A stretch of 64,000 bases of DNA from Pseudomonas sp. ICMP 561 (lineage in GTDB: Bacteria > Pseudomonadota > Gammaproteobacteria > Pseudomonadales > Pseudomonadaceae). Positions within the stretch are counted from its first letter, which is position 1, and each line of letters opens with the position of its first letter. Shown here piece after piece: positions 1 to 8,665 of this stretch. The DNA lies in NCBI RefSeq assembly GCF_002699985.1, contig NZ_LKBT01000001.1, positions 124,001 through 188,000 of the forward strand, in the 5' to 3' direction. The position numbers and the translations under genes are program-made. The notes under the pieces were generated by a model. It searched no databases. It had not been told where the DNA came from and worked only from the letters and a program-made list of their open reading frames with translations.

Positions 1-16
1 ATCAAGGGAAAACACC

Positions 17-556
17 GTGAATACACCTTCAGCAGTACGCTATAGCTATAGAGCCCGTTGGCTTCACTGGGTAATGGCCATCCTGATCGTGCTGGCGTAC
101 GCCCTTATCCTGAGCCGCACACAATTTGCGCGTGGTTCTGGGTTGCGAGCTTTCGCGGTACAAAGCCATTTCTGGGTAGGCATTCTCGTGCTGACCCTGG
201 CATTCTTCCGCGTTGCTGAACGGCGCCGTCATACGCCACCGGATATAACACCACCACTTGAGGGTTTTCTGCGACTCGCGGCAACCGCTTCCCACTATCT
301 GCTTTATGCGTTCCTGTTTGCACAGCCACTACTTGGGCTGTTTACAGTGCTGATAGAAAAAGGCTCGCTGCCAATTCCTTTGACGGATACTTTGATCCCG
401 TCACCCTTCCCCGTCTCCGAGCGCTTCGCCGAATCACTGGAAGACCTGCACAAACTGTTGGGCTCCATTTTTTACTACATCATTGGCCTGCATGTCGTTG
501 CCGCGATCTGGCACCACTTCGTGCGCAAGGACAACACGCTCAAACGTATGGTGTAG
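17..556 (+). CDS. cytochrome b561 family protein
   Basis: A 179-aa four-helix membrane protein of the bacterial cytochrome b561 (CybB) family, which carries electrons between quinol and acceptors in the inner membrane. The start is a GTG preceded by AAGGGAA. An RARWLHW motif with His17 opens the first helix. His51 and the C-terminal histidines in LHKLLGS and GLHVVAAIWHHF are the expected haem-ligand candidates. Length matches the family. The gene upstream is outside the window, so operon membership is unknown. Its physiological partner cannot be told from sequence. Confidence 0.88.
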   Translation: MNTPSAVRYSYRARWLHWVMAILIVLAYALILSRTQFARGSGLRAFAVQSHFWVGILVLTLAFFRVAERRRHTPPDITPPLEGFLRLAATASHYLLYAFLFAQPLLGLFTVLIEKGSLPIPLTDTLIPSPFPVSERFAESLEDLHKLLGSIFYYIIGLHVVAAIWHHFVRKDNTLKRMV

Positions 557-618
557 GGCCTCCCTTCGCCATGATGATTTGCAGGGGGTGGGTGTTGCCT
601 CGTGCCAAATGGTAGACC

Positions 619-696
619 GGTAGGAGCGCACGAGTACCGCGATGGCTTTGTGTCAGAATAAGTGCTTTCGTAGCCTTCGACAGCTCCTACGAAGTG
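619..696. repeat. degenerate REP-type inverted repeat
   Basis: GTAGGAGCGCACGAGTACCGCGA on the left is matched on the right by CTTCGACAGCTCCTACGAAG. The pair resembles the TGTAGGAGC...GCTCCTACA REP pairs found elsewhere in the window, but the inner arms are diverged. Confidence 0.5.
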
Positions 697-767
697 CATT
701 TCAAACCCGAAAGGAATGCAAGAGCCAGCGCTCACATCCCTCGCCCTAGCCCTCTCAAGGACGTTCC

Positions 768-2933
768 ATGCAAAGCCGCCTGCTGACTTCTCTGGCCATC
801 GCCGTGTGTGCATCGGCTTCCTCCCTCGCCCAAGCCAGCAGTGATGACTCCTGCTATCCGACCTGGTCGATACTCAGCGAACAGCTGGACCCTTGCAGTA
901 ACTTGCCTTTCCTCAGCCCCGGCAATGACAGCTCGGTTAATCTGCGGCTGCTGCTGGCCAATGCCGGCAAGTTGCAATTGAGCCCCGCAGCACTGAACAA
1001 GGATGACCTTGCTGAAGGTTACGGAGAAGTACCTTTTGCTCATTACCGCCTGCTGCCGGTGCAAGGCGAGATCGATGACGAGGTTGCCAAAGACGGCCAT
1101 ACACTCGGCCTGAATGAGATGCTTGCCTCACTGGGCATCAAGCGCGAACCCGCAGAAGTGGCTGGCGATATGCTGGTCGACGGCGAAGGCAGCCGCTGCC
1201 GCAGCAACAATGAAACCACCGCCACGGATTTCATTCGCGAATTGATCAAGACGCCGGAACTCTCCCCTGCTGAACGCGCTGCGCTGGCGAATAGCCGGAT
1301 GCAGATGCTCCCGGCCTGCGGGTGGGAGCCCGAGCAACTGACCAGTCTGTTGCCTGGCGAAATCACCTCGAGCACAGGCAAGGCCTTCACCACTTATCTG
1401 CAAGCGGCCGCCGACTTCTACAGCGGACGTTTCGTCGATGCGAGCAAGGGCTTCACCTTGCTGGCTGATAATCCAAACGAATGGTTGAAAGATACGGCGC
1501 TGTACATGATTGGCCGAACCGAGCTGAACCTCGCTCAGGAGAAAGCCTTTGAATACGGCGAACTGAGGCCGGATCGCGTCGATCTGGCTGCGGCCAGACG
1601 TGCCGAAAGCGCCTTCAGGAACTATGTAGACAATTACCCCTATGGCGTCTACTCCAACACCGCCACTGGCTTGCTGCGCCGGGTGCACTGGCTGACTCAG
1701 GACAAAGACAAGCTTGCCGCTGATTATGAAGCGCTGCTATTCCGCCCAGGCGAAGACAGCACGGCTGACGAAGCGCTGATGCGCGAGGCGGATCTCAAGC
1801 TCATCACGCCGAACACGACCGCGATCAAGTCGCCCATGATCGCCGCCGTCAATGACCTGATGTGGATGCGTGAAGGCTCCAGCAACAAGCTGACCAAAGC
1901 CAGTTTAATGGCGCAAAAGGACACCTTCGCCGAACATCCTGAACTCTTCACTTATCTACAGGCCGCGTTTGCCCTCTACGTGGAGAACAATCCGGCCAGC
2001 GCCTTGCAACGGCTACCCGATACCATCCCCGCCGAGCTCAATTACCTGGCGTTCAGCCAACAGATGCTGCGTGGACTGGCTCTGGAGGCCAATCAGGATT
2101 CAAAGAACGCGCAGGCGCTGTGGCTGAAATTAATGCCGCAGGCCAAATTGCCACTGCAACATGAACAATTGCAATTAGCGCTGGCCATGAGTTACGAGCG
2201 CGATGAGCAACTGGCCAGGGTCTTCGCCGCTGACTCGCCGATTAAAGCCGAAAAAGTGCGTTACATCCTGCTCGGCAAAGCTGCAGATGCAGACCTGTTG
2301 CGCCAACAGGTCATTCAAGGTGCCAGCGATACCGAGCGCAACACCGCGCTGTTTGTTCTGCTGTACAAAGACCTGATGCGCAGTCAATTCGGTGCGTTTG
2401 GCGAGGATCTCAAACAATTGCCAGAGAGCCCGTCTGCAGAAAAACTCGGCTACAGCCTTGGCTATGTCTACGATCAGGGACAGGCGCTGACGCTGTTTCG
2501 CTGGCATGGGGACAAGGCCGAATCCGGCTACGTCTGCCCAAGTATTGCGGACACGGCAGCGACTTTACAAAAGGATGCGAAGAATCCCCGAGGCCTGAAC
2601 TGCATGGGCGAATTCATTCTGCGCAACGGCCTGGATCGCATGCCGCTGGACGAAGCACGCAGCGCCGATGTGCTGGGCGGCACAGCCCCCGGTTTTGCCG
2701 GGCAGGTATTCTCCAGGCATAGCGCGTATCAAACCGTCATCGCCAATACGAAGGTTGACCACGAAGACAAAGCCTACGCACTGTATCGCGCCATCAACTG
2801 CTACGCCCCGTCGGGCAACAATGGCTGCGGCGGCAAAGCCGTAGAGCCCTCGGTACGCAAGGTGTGGTTCAAACAGCTCAAAAGTGGCTTTGCCGATACA
2901 CCCTGGGGTAAGTCTTTGCAGTATTACTGGTAA
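768..2933 (+). CDS. secreted protein of unknown function, 721 aa, helical-repeat-like
   Basis: Begins with a clear Sec signal peptide (about residues 1-25, cleavage after AQA). The mature protein is long, rich in Leu/Ala and probably alpha-helical, with TPR-like character in the middle (for example the stretches around residues 220-300 and 440-500). It has about eight to ten cysteines spread along the length, suggesting disulfides in the periplasm. I recognise no catalytic motif. The DUF3142 gene follows after 6 nt, so the two are almost certainly co-transcribed and probably act together outside the cytoplasm. I do not assign a function. Confidence 0.8.
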   Translation: MQSRLLTSLAIAVCASASSLAQASSDDSCYPTWSILSEQLDPCSNLPFLSPGNDSSVNLRLLLANAGKLQLSPAALNKDDLAEGYGEVPFAHYRLLPVQGEIDDEVAKDGHTLGLNEMLASLGIKREPAEVAGDMLVDGEGSRCRSNNETTATDFIRELIKTPELSPAERAALANSRMQMLPACGWEPEQLTSLLPGEITSSTGKAFTTYLQAAADFYSGRFVDASKGFTLLADNPNEWLKDTALYMIGRTELNLAQEKAFEYGELRPDRVDLAAARRAESAFRNYVDNYPYGVYSNTATGLLRRVHWLTQDKDKLAADYEALLFRPGEDSTADEALMREADLKLITPNTTAIKSPMIAAVNDLMWMREGSSNKLTKASLMAQKDTFAEHPELFTYLQAAFALYVENNPASALQRLPDTIPAELNYLAFSQQMLRGLALEANQDSKNAQALWLKLMPQAKLPLQHEQLQLALAMSYERDEQLARVFAADSPIKAEKVRYILLGKAADADLLRQQVIQGASDTERNTALFVLLYKDLMRSQFGAFGEDLKQLPESPSAEKLGYSLGYVYDQGQALTLFRWHGDKAESGYVCPSIADTAATLQKDAKNPRGLNCMGEFILRNGLDRMPLDEARSADVLGGTAPGFAGQVFSRHSAYQTVIANTKVDHEDKAYALYRAINCYAPSGNNGCGGKAVEPSVRKVWFKQLKSGFADTPWGKSLQYYW

Positions 2934-2939
2934 TCCTGG

Positions 2940-3647
2940 ATGCGCGGCTGGCTAATGCTGCTGTGCTTATTACAGCTGGGCTCGGCCAAGGCAGCGGTCA
3001 ATGCCGAGGATCATGATGCCTTTTGGCTGTGGGGAGGTGTCGCTGCACAGCCGGTGCTGACCAAGGCAAAAACCCTGTACCTCTTGCAAGGGCAGATCAG
3101 TAGCTCGCGCAGTGAACAACACCGTCGAGTCAACTTCGTGGCGCAGGGCATGCAAGTGGCGAAGCTGCCTCAGCGCGAAGTCTGGATCGTCTATCGCGCT
3201 CATACTCTACGCTGGCCTGAGACGGTCTATACCCAGCTGTTTGGCCAGATCAAACGCTGGCGTCAGGCAGGTAACCTGGTGGTGGGCATCCAGATCGACT
3301 TTGATGCCCGCACCCGCTACCTCGACGAATACGTGACGTTTCTGCGCGACCTTCGCCAACGCCTGCCCGCCGACTATCGCCTGAGCATTACCGGCCTGCT
3401 GGATTGGAGTAGCAATGCAGACGCTTCCGTTATCGGAAAACTCAAAGGCGTGGTCGATGAAGTTGTGGTGCAAACCTATCAGGGCCGCCACAGCATTCCG
3501 GACTACAGTGCTTACCTGCCACGAATCAGTCGGCTGGGTTTGCCGTTTAAAATTGGACTGATGCAGGGCGGCGAATGGCAAGCGCCTGACTATCTGCAAG
3601 ACAACCCATGGTTCAAGGGTTATGTGGTGTTCTTGCAGAATCGGTGA
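2940..3647 (+). CDS. DUF3142 domain protein, secreted
   Basis: A 235-aa protein with an N-terminal signal peptide ending near AKA (residue 18). The middle has VGIQIDFDARTRYLDEY followed by LRQRLPADYRLSITGLLDW, which is the pattern I associate with DUF3142, a TIM-barrel-like family of unknown activity. The acidic cluster in QIDFDAR could be catalytic, but this is inference. It lies 6 nt after the 721-aa gene. Its stop codon (3645-3647) abuts the stop codon of the convergent gene on the other strand (3648-3650) with no base between. Confidence 0.8.
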   Translation: MRGWLMLLCLLQLGSAKAAVNAEDHDAFWLWGGVAAQPVLTKAKTLYLLQGQISSSRSEQHRRVNFVAQGMQVAKLPQREVWIVYRAHTLRWPETVYTQLFGQIKRWRQAGNLVVGIQIDFDARTRYLDEYVTFLRDLRQRLPADYRLSITGLLDWSSNADASVIGKLKGVVDEVVVQTYQGRHSIPDYSAYLPRISRLGLPFKIGLMQGGEWQAPDYLQDNPWFKGYVVFLQNR

Positions 3648-4205
3648 TCACAGACGCTGCAGTATCTCTTCGCTGCCCACGACCGTGGCGTATTCCCCAT
3701 GCAGATTACCCAACGACATGGCGTGCACATCTTCTGCACTGCGTGGTGTGCCGAAAAAATCCGGCGTGTCGAAGGTAAAACAACCGTCATGGGGCACTAT
3801 CACCTCAAACCCCAGATTGCCACCAGCGCGGGCAGTGGATTCCACTGAGTTGTTGGTGACAATACCAACGATAACGACCTGAGTGATGGAATCGTCTTTT
3901 AACCACTGCGCCAAGGGCGAGTTGCAGAACGCGTCGGGCACCTGCTTGCACAACTCACGCTCACCTTCCAAGGGCAGAAAGTCCGACTGATATTCCACGC
4001 CGGCCTGCTCCGGCCAAAACACCGACTCAGGCTCGCGGGAAAAATGCCGGATATGGATCACGGGTCTTTGGGTGTCGCGCCAGGCCTGGAGTAGCGCGAG
4101 CATTTGCCCTTCAGCCTGAGGATTATTGCGGCGGCCCAGTTTGGGATGTTGAATGCCCTGTTGCATATCAATGATCAGTAGTGCAGCGTTGGCGTGAATC
4201 TTCAT
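3648..4205 (-). CDS. isochorismatase-like hydrolase, Ser in place of catalytic Cys
   Basis: A 185-aa protein of the isochorismatase/nicotinamidase fold. Asp13 (LLIIDMQQG) and Lys87 (ELCKQVP) fit two members of the usual Asp-Lys-Cys triad. The third position, in GIVTNNSVESTAR, is Ser120 rather than Cys. TNNSVE variants are, from memory, common in one subfamily, so this may be ancestral and not a recent loss. I chose the ATG at 4205; an upstream TTG at 4223 would add six residues. It lies 24 nt downstream of the lysR gene on the same strand. Substrate unknown. Confidence 0.82.
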   Translation of the reverse strand: MKIHANAALLIIDMQQGIQHPKLGRRNNPQAEGQMLALLQAWRDTQRPVIHIRHFSREPESVFWPEQAGVEYQSDFLPLEGERELCKQVPDAFCNSPLAQWLKDDSITQVVIVGIVTNNSVESTARAGGNLGFEVIVPHDGCFTFDTPDFFGTPRSAEDVHAMSLGNLHGEYATVVGSEEILQRL

Positions 4206-4229
4206 CTGAACTGACTCTATCAAAGGCTT

Positions 4230-5153
4230 TTAAAGGGCGCTGAAAGCTGCAGGCAGTCCCTGCTCGTCAAACTGTTCAAGCACAAAATCCACAAATGCCC
4301 GGGTCTTGCCTGGCAGCAATTTGTGCTCAGTGTAATAGAGCGAAATATTACCGTCATCGACGTACCAATCGGGCAACACCCGTAGCAGTTGCCCGCTGCG
4401 TAAATACGGCACAGCAAACGGCATACTGACCAGCGCGATGCCCAATCCCTGCTCGGCAGCAGAACACGCGGCCTCCGAATCACTCATGGTCATGCGCGGC
4501 TTCAGGTCCAGCGGGCTGTACTGGTGATCGCGACTGGTCAGCGGCCAGGAGCGGATTCGTCCGGTCTGCGGCGAACGGATCAGAATTCCCGGATGGTTCT
4601 GCAGATCCTCCGGCTGATCAATAGCCGACTGCCCGGCCAGATAGCCCGGCGACGCCACCAGCACCCGGTGCGCAGGCGCTAACTTGCGCGCCACGACCCC
4701 TTGAGGCAGATCAAACCCACCACCAATGGCTGCGTCAAATCCCTGCCCAATCAAGTCCACCTGTCGGTTATCAAAATGCCAATCCGGTGTAATGGCCGGG
4801 TAACGACGTAGAAACTCAGCCAGCAGTGGCACGATGTAAAGCCGTCCGAAGATCGTCCCCATGCTGACCTTCAGCGTGCCCGCCGGCTGCCCTTCCGCGC
4901 TGGCCAGATTGGCAACGGCATTTTGAATCGTGGTGAAGCTGGCAGCGACTTCCGTCAGAAAACGCTGCCCGGCTTCTGTCAGTGTCAGGCTGCGGGTACT
5001 ACGCTGGAACAGGCGCACACCCAGCCGCGCTTCCAGCCTGGCAACGCTTTTACCCACCGCCGCTGGCGTCAGGCTTAGACGTCGTGCCGCTTCGGCAAAG
5101 CTGCCTACCTCAGCGCTGCGGACAAAGCATTCGATGCTGCTGAAGTTTTCCAT
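4230..5153 (-). CDS. LysR-family transcriptional regulator
   Basis: A 307-aa protein with an N-terminal winged helix-turn-helix (about residues 1-60: FVRSAEVGSFAEAARRLSLT, then VARLEARLGVRLFQRSTRS) and a LysR substrate-binding domain. Length is typical. It is transcribed divergently from the SDR oxidoreductase at 5273, with 119 bp between. That is the usual LysR layout in which the regulator controls the divergent gene. The isochorismatase-like gene follows it on the same strand. The inducer cannot be inferred. Confidence 0.92.
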   Translation of the reverse strand: MENFSSIECFVRSAEVGSFAEAARRLSLTPAAVGKSVARLEARLGVRLFQRSTRSLTLTEAGQRFLTEVAASFTTIQNAVANLASAEGQPAGTLKVSMGTIFGRLYIVPLLAEFLRRYPAITPDWHFDNRQVDLIGQGFDAAIGGGFDLPQGVVARKLAPAHRVLVASPGYLAGQSAIDQPEDLQNHPGILIRSPQTGRIRSWPLTSRDHQYSPLDLKPRMTMSDSEAACSAAEQGLGIALVSMPFAVPYLRSGQLLRVLPDWYVDDGNISLYYTEHKLLPGKTRAFVDFVLEQFDEQGLPAAFSAL

Positions 5154-5272
5154 GAGTCGGATTCTAAACTTTTGGTTTACTCAGACTATCGCAATTACCG
5201 TCTACTCAGGATGCAATCTGCGCCGGATACTGACCCCCAACAACTCACTTAACAACTGCTCAGGAGAATCTC

Positions 5273-6022
5273 ATGACTCAGCAAACACCACTCAGCGGCA
5301 AAATAGCGCTCGTTCAAGGCGGCTCAAGGGGTATCGGCGCCGCTATCGTCAAACGTCTGGCCGAAGAAGGCGCGTCAGTCGCTTTTACGTACGTCAGCTC
5401 CGAGGCCAAGGCGCAGGAACTGCAGGAAAGCATCACGGGCAATGGCGGCAAGGCCCTGGCAATCAAAGCCGACAGCGCAGACGCAGAAGCCATTCGTAAC
5501 GCAGTTGCCCTTACAGTTGAAAAATTCGGTCGCGTCGACATCCTGGTCAACAATGCAGGCGTACTCGCCATCGGTCCGCTGGATGAGTTCAGCCTGGAAG
5601 ATTTCGACCGCACGCTGGATATCAACGTGCGCAGCGTATTCATCGCCTCACAGGCCGCAGCAAAGCACATGGGCGATGGCGGTCGCATCATCAACATCGG
5701 CAGCACCAACGCTGACCGCATGCCCTTCGCTGGCGGTGGTGTCTACGCCATGAGCAAATCAGCGCTGGTCGGCCTGACCAAAGGCCTCGCCCGCGACCTC
5801 GGCCCACGGGGCATCACCATCAACAACGTACAGCCCGGCCCGGTCGACACCGACATGAACCCGGCGAGCGGCGACTTCGCCGAATCACTGATCCCGCTGA
5901 TGGCGATCGGACGTTACGGCCACGCCGAAGAGATCGCCAGCTTCGTTGCCTATCTTGCGGGCCCGGAAGCGGGTTATATCACCGGCGCGAGTTTGACGAT
6001 TGATGGCGGGTTTGGGGCTTGA
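5273..6022 (+). CDS. short-chain dehydrogenase/reductase
   Basis: A 249-aa classical SDR that reduces or oxidises a carbonyl/alcohol with NAD(P). The cofactor motif GGSRGIG is at residues 16-22 and NNAG is at 93-96. Asn118 and the catalytic Ser144, Tyr158 and Lys162 (YAMSK) complete the tetrad. The C-terminal ITGASLTIDGGFGA is typical of the FabG-like group. An AGGAG ribosome site precedes the ATG. It is divergent from the lysR gene, which probably regulates it. Substrate unknown. Confidence 0.92.
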   Translation: MTQQTPLSGKIALVQGGSRGIGAAIVKRLAEEGASVAFTYVSSEAKAQELQESITGNGGKALAIKADSADAEAIRNAVALTVEKFGRVDILVNNAGVLAIGPLDEFSLEDFDRTLDINVRSVFIASQAAAKHMGDGGRIINIGSTNADRMPFAGGGVYAMSKSALVGLTKGLARDLGPRGITINNVQPGPVDTDMNPASGDFAESLIPLMAIGRYGHAEEIASFVAYLAGPEAGYITGASLTIDGGFGA

Positions 6023-6083
6023 TGAATCGCCGGGCCTATCTGTTGAAGCGGTTTTGATGAACTGCTGAAAGGACAAATAGCCA

Positions 6084-6129
6084 GAAACGAAAAACCCCTG
6101 ACTTCTCAAGGAAATCAGGGGTTTCGTTT
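6084..6129 (-). terminator. rho-independent terminator downstream of tRNA-Ser
   Basis: The plus strand reads AAACCCCTGA, a short loop, then TCAGGGGTTT. Read on the minus strand the stem is followed by TTTTTCGTTT. It sits about 12 nt after the 3' end of the tRNA gene. Confidence 0.8.
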
Positions 6130-6139
6130 GTAGCGAATT

Positions 6140-6229
6140 TGGCGGTGAAGGAGAGATTCGAACTCTCGATACAATTTCTTGTATACACACTTTCCAGGCG
6201 TGCTCCTTAAGCCACTCGGACACTTCACC
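6140..6229 (-). tRNA. tRNA-Ser(GGA)
   Basis: On the minus strand the acceptor stem GGTGAAG pairs with CTTCACC, followed by the discriminator G and an encoded CCA. The anticodon loop CTGGAAA gives anticodon GGA, reading UCC/UCU. The T-arm carries GAGTTCGAATCTC. A long variable arm (GTATACAAGAAATTGTATC) identifies the class II serine tRNA. Length is 90 nt including CCA. Confidence 0.96.
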
Positions 6230-6265
6230 GTATCTCGTCACACCGTTGGTCTGTCGAGGCGCGCT

Positions 6266-6294
6266 AATGTAGTCGAAAGCTTTTGCGAACGCAA
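6266..6294 (-). promoter_or_regulatory. sigma-70 promoter of tRNA-Ser
   Basis: On the minus strand, TTGCGT (6294-6289) is followed after 17 nt by TACATT (6271-6266). This would place the transcription start about 30 nt before the tRNA 5' end. Prediction from hexamer match and spacing only. Confidence 0.55.
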
Positions 6295-6455
6295 AGGTTT
6301 TTTCAGAATTTTCATGCGGTTAAGCAAATAGACGCCTGCGCGCTGACCGCTGCCTCGTGATCACAGGGTTTCAACCTCTTACCGGTGCTTACCGAGGTGA
6401 TTTCGTGTGGAGCATTGCTTTATATTCGAGTCCTGCAAGGCGGAGATCGAAAGCG

Positions 6456-6644
6456 ATGGCACATTCACCCAAGTATCAAATCTCGGAATCCGTGCGCAAT
6501 ATTGAAACAGAGGTGGGCAAGTTGCTGGACCTGGTGGTCATGCTCAAGGAAGCTGGTGACGAAGGGTTGTCAGCAAACGTTGCGCTTCAGGCACACAAAC
6601 TGTTGGAGGCTGCAGTGGCGCTGAGGATGGCGATGGCTGGCTGA
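6456..6644 (+). CDS. small hypothetical protein, 62 aa
   Basis: The start is the ATG at 6456, preceded by GGAG at 6442 with usable spacing. The open frame extends further upstream, but that part is low-complexity and has no ribosome site. The product (MAHSPKYQISESVRNIETEV...) looks like a short two-helix cytoplasmic protein. It reads like conserved Pseudomonas coding sequence with amphipathic helices. I recognise no family and assign no function. Confidence 0.6.
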   Translation: MAHSPKYQISESVRNIETEVGKLLDLVVMLKEAGDEGLSANVALQAHKLLEAAVALRMAMAG

Positions 6645-6780
6645 TAGCTGCTGCCCCATTCCACGTGACAGGCCCGGTGGCACTGGCAGCTCAACCCCCA
6701 ATCACGCACAATCGCGTTCCCGTCTCTTTGGCGCGTTGTGCTGGAGATACTGTCTTGGCTGCAAACCTGCGGAGAACCCG

Positions 6781-7074
6781 ATGAATCTGCTCGAATGGAA
6801 CGACGTTACTCAAGCTAAATACCTTGAGACCAATCCTCTTCTGCGCGATGAAATTCAGAGCCTTAGCGCCAAGGATCAGCAAGATCAGATCAAGTGGGCC
6901 TTTGAAGATGAAGCGGAAGCACAAGGCATCGAACCCTGGGAGCTGGCAGCGCAGTTGATCGCTGAAACGCCTGAGCAACTCAAAGCCATGCGCCTTGACA
7001 CCCATCAGCAGGTGGCAGAGGCGCTGGGTATGGTTTGGGCGGAATATTGCGAGCTGAACGACATTCAGGAGTAG
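6781..7074 (+). CDS. DUF6388-like small protein
   Basis: A 97-aa acidic, helical protein starting at ATG 6781 with GGAG 11 nt before it. The end MVWAEYCELNDI and the preceding AEAQGIEPWELAAQLIAET pattern match a small family that I recall as DUF6388. The family name is from memory and should be treated as tentative. It lies 7 nt before the methyltransferase gene, so the two are probably one transcript. Function unknown. Confidence 0.7.
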   Translation: MNLLEWNDVTQAKYLETNPLLRDEIQSLSAKDQQDQIKWAFEDEAEAQGIEPWELAAQLIAETPEQLKAMRLDTHQQVAEALGMVWAEYCELNDIQE

Positions 7075-7081
7075 CGCACTG

Positions 7082-7744
7082 ATGAGCACATCCTCCGAAG
7101 CAGGGGCTGCCGTTTACTCGCCCCTGACGCTGAAGCTTTACGACGCCTGGGTACTGGGCATTTCCAACCAGTTCGCCTGGCACTGCCCTACCCGGCAAGT
7201 ATTACAGCCATTCTTCGACCGTCATGTGGGCGCACGCCATCTGGATGTGGGTGTCGGCACCGGTTATTACCTGGCCAAAGCCCGCCTGCCGGACACCACT
7301 CACGTCACCTTGCTGGACTTGAACCCCAGCAGCCTTCAGGCCGCCAAAGACCGCTTCGGTCGCGCTGACACGCAAGTCCTGCAGCATGATGTGTTCAAAC
7401 CGCTGGATGCCTCGCAGCATGGCCGCTACGACTCGATCTCTCTGTTCTATCTTCTGCATTGCCTGCCCGGCACCATGGCCGAAAAGGCCCAGGTGTTCGC
7501 CAGCCTCAAACCCTGCCTGAAAGACAATGGCGTGTTGTTCGGCGCCACCATCCTCGGAGATGCAGCTGACCACAATGGCTTTGGCCGCAAGCTGATGGAC
7601 ATCTACAACAAGAAAGGGATTTTCGGTAACCGCAGCGATACCGTGGCGGGGTTGCGCAGTGCGCTTGAACTGCACTTCGCTCAGGTAAGCATTGAAGTGG
7701 TGGGCAAAGTGGCATTGTTCAGCGCCCGATCAGCGATTCTATAA
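7082..7744 (+). CDS. class I SAM-dependent methyltransferase
   Basis: A 220-aa protein with the SAM-binding motif I LDVGVGTGYYL near residue 55, motif II around LLDLNPSSL, and FYLLHCLPG as the post-I region. This is the Rossmann-fold small-molecule methyltransferase type. It starts 7 nt after the DUF6388-like gene. The substrate is not evident; the absence of an NPPY motif argues against N-methylation of nucleobases or Gln. Confidence 0.85.
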   Translation: MSTSSEAGAAVYSPLTLKLYDAWVLGISNQFAWHCPTRQVLQPFFDRHVGARHLDVGVGTGYYLAKARLPDTTHVTLLDLNPSSLQAAKDRFGRADTQVLQHDVFKPLDASQHGRYDSISLFYLLHCLPGTMAEKAQVFASLKPCLKDNGVLFGATILGDAADHNGFGRKLMDIYNKKGIFGNRSDTVAGLRSALELHFAQVSIEVVGKVALFSARSAIL

Positions 7745-7854
7745 GCGGCCACTGACAGCAGACGTTCAAAGAAAAAATGACCCGGTAGTCATCGCTTTAC
7801 CTGCCCCTTGTGGGTGAGTAACGTCTGCTCACGTCAATAACAAGGAACATTGTC

Positions 7855-8547
7855 ATGAGTGATTTGATCTCTTACCAACTGGAAGACGGCATCGCCACGC
7901 TGACCCTGAGCAACGGCAAGGTCAACGCTATTTCCCCTGAGGTGGTAGCTGCTTTCAATAGCGCGCTCGATCAAGCCGTGAAAGATCGCGCGGTGGTGAT
8001 CATCACCGGCCAGCCCGGCATTCTTTCCGGTGGCTACGACCTGAAAGTCATGACCTCAAGCGCTGAAGCCGCCATCAGTCTGGTCAAGGAAGGTTCGACA
8101 CTAGCCCGACGCATGTTGGCCCACCCCTTCCCTATCGTCATCGCCTGCCCAGGTCATGCGGTCGCCAAAGGCGCGTTCCTGCTGCTGTCCGCTGACTATC
8201 GAATCGGTGTCGAGGGGCCGTTCAGCATTGGTTTGAATGAAGTGCAGATCGGCATGACCATGCACCACGTCGGCATCGAGCTGGCCAGGGATCGCCTGCG
8301 CAAATCGGCTTTCCACCGCTCGGTCATCAACGGTGAAATGTTCGACCCCAAAGGTGCAATGGACGCAGGCTTCCTCGACAAGCTGGTCAGCGTCGAAGAG
8401 CTCACTGAAGCCGCACGCACCGCCGCGCAGCAATTGAAAAAGATCAACATGAACGCCCACAAGCACACCAAGCTGAAAGTGCGAAAAGCACTGCTGGATA
8501 CGCTGGATGCGGCCATTGAAGCCGATCAGCAGCATTCGTTGAGCTGA
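7855..8547 (+). CDS. crotonase/enoyl-CoA hydratase family protein
   Basis: A 230-aa crotonase-fold protein. The segment ITGQPGILSGGYDLKVM (near residues 48-65) is the first oxyanion-hole region, and ACPGHAVAKGAFLLLSADYRIG is the second. In this subgroup the usual catalytic Glu pair of enoyl-CoA hydratase is not obvious, so the acyl-CoA reaction could be hydration, isomerisation or hydrolysis. An AAGGA site precedes the ATG. It is monocistronic by spacing. Confidence 0.85.
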   Translation: MSDLISYQLEDGIATLTLSNGKVNAISPEVVAAFNSALDQAVKDRAVVIITGQPGILSGGYDLKVMTSSAEAAISLVKEGSTLARRMLAHPFPIVIACPGHAVAKGAFLLLSADYRIGVEGPFSIGLNEVQIGMTMHHVGIELARDRLRKSAFHRSVINGEMFDPKGAMDAGFLDKLVSVEELTEAARTAAQQLKKINMNAHKHTKLKVRKALLDTLDAAIEADQQHSLS

Positions 8548-8578
8548 CTTCAGGCGCCTGTCAAACCAGACGTTAGAC

Positions 8579-8602
8579 AGCCCGCGAACTCGGCGGGCTT
8601 TG
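8579..8602 (+). terminator. possible terminator after the crotonase gene
   Basis: AGCCCGC and GCGGGCT flank a seven-base loop, followed by a short TTT. The T-run is weak. Confidence 0.45.
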
Positions 8603-8665
8603 CCGACTCTTATTCGTGAGCCCGTTGCCGGGCATCCCCTGCCACTTTCAGGATGCAAAACCAAA

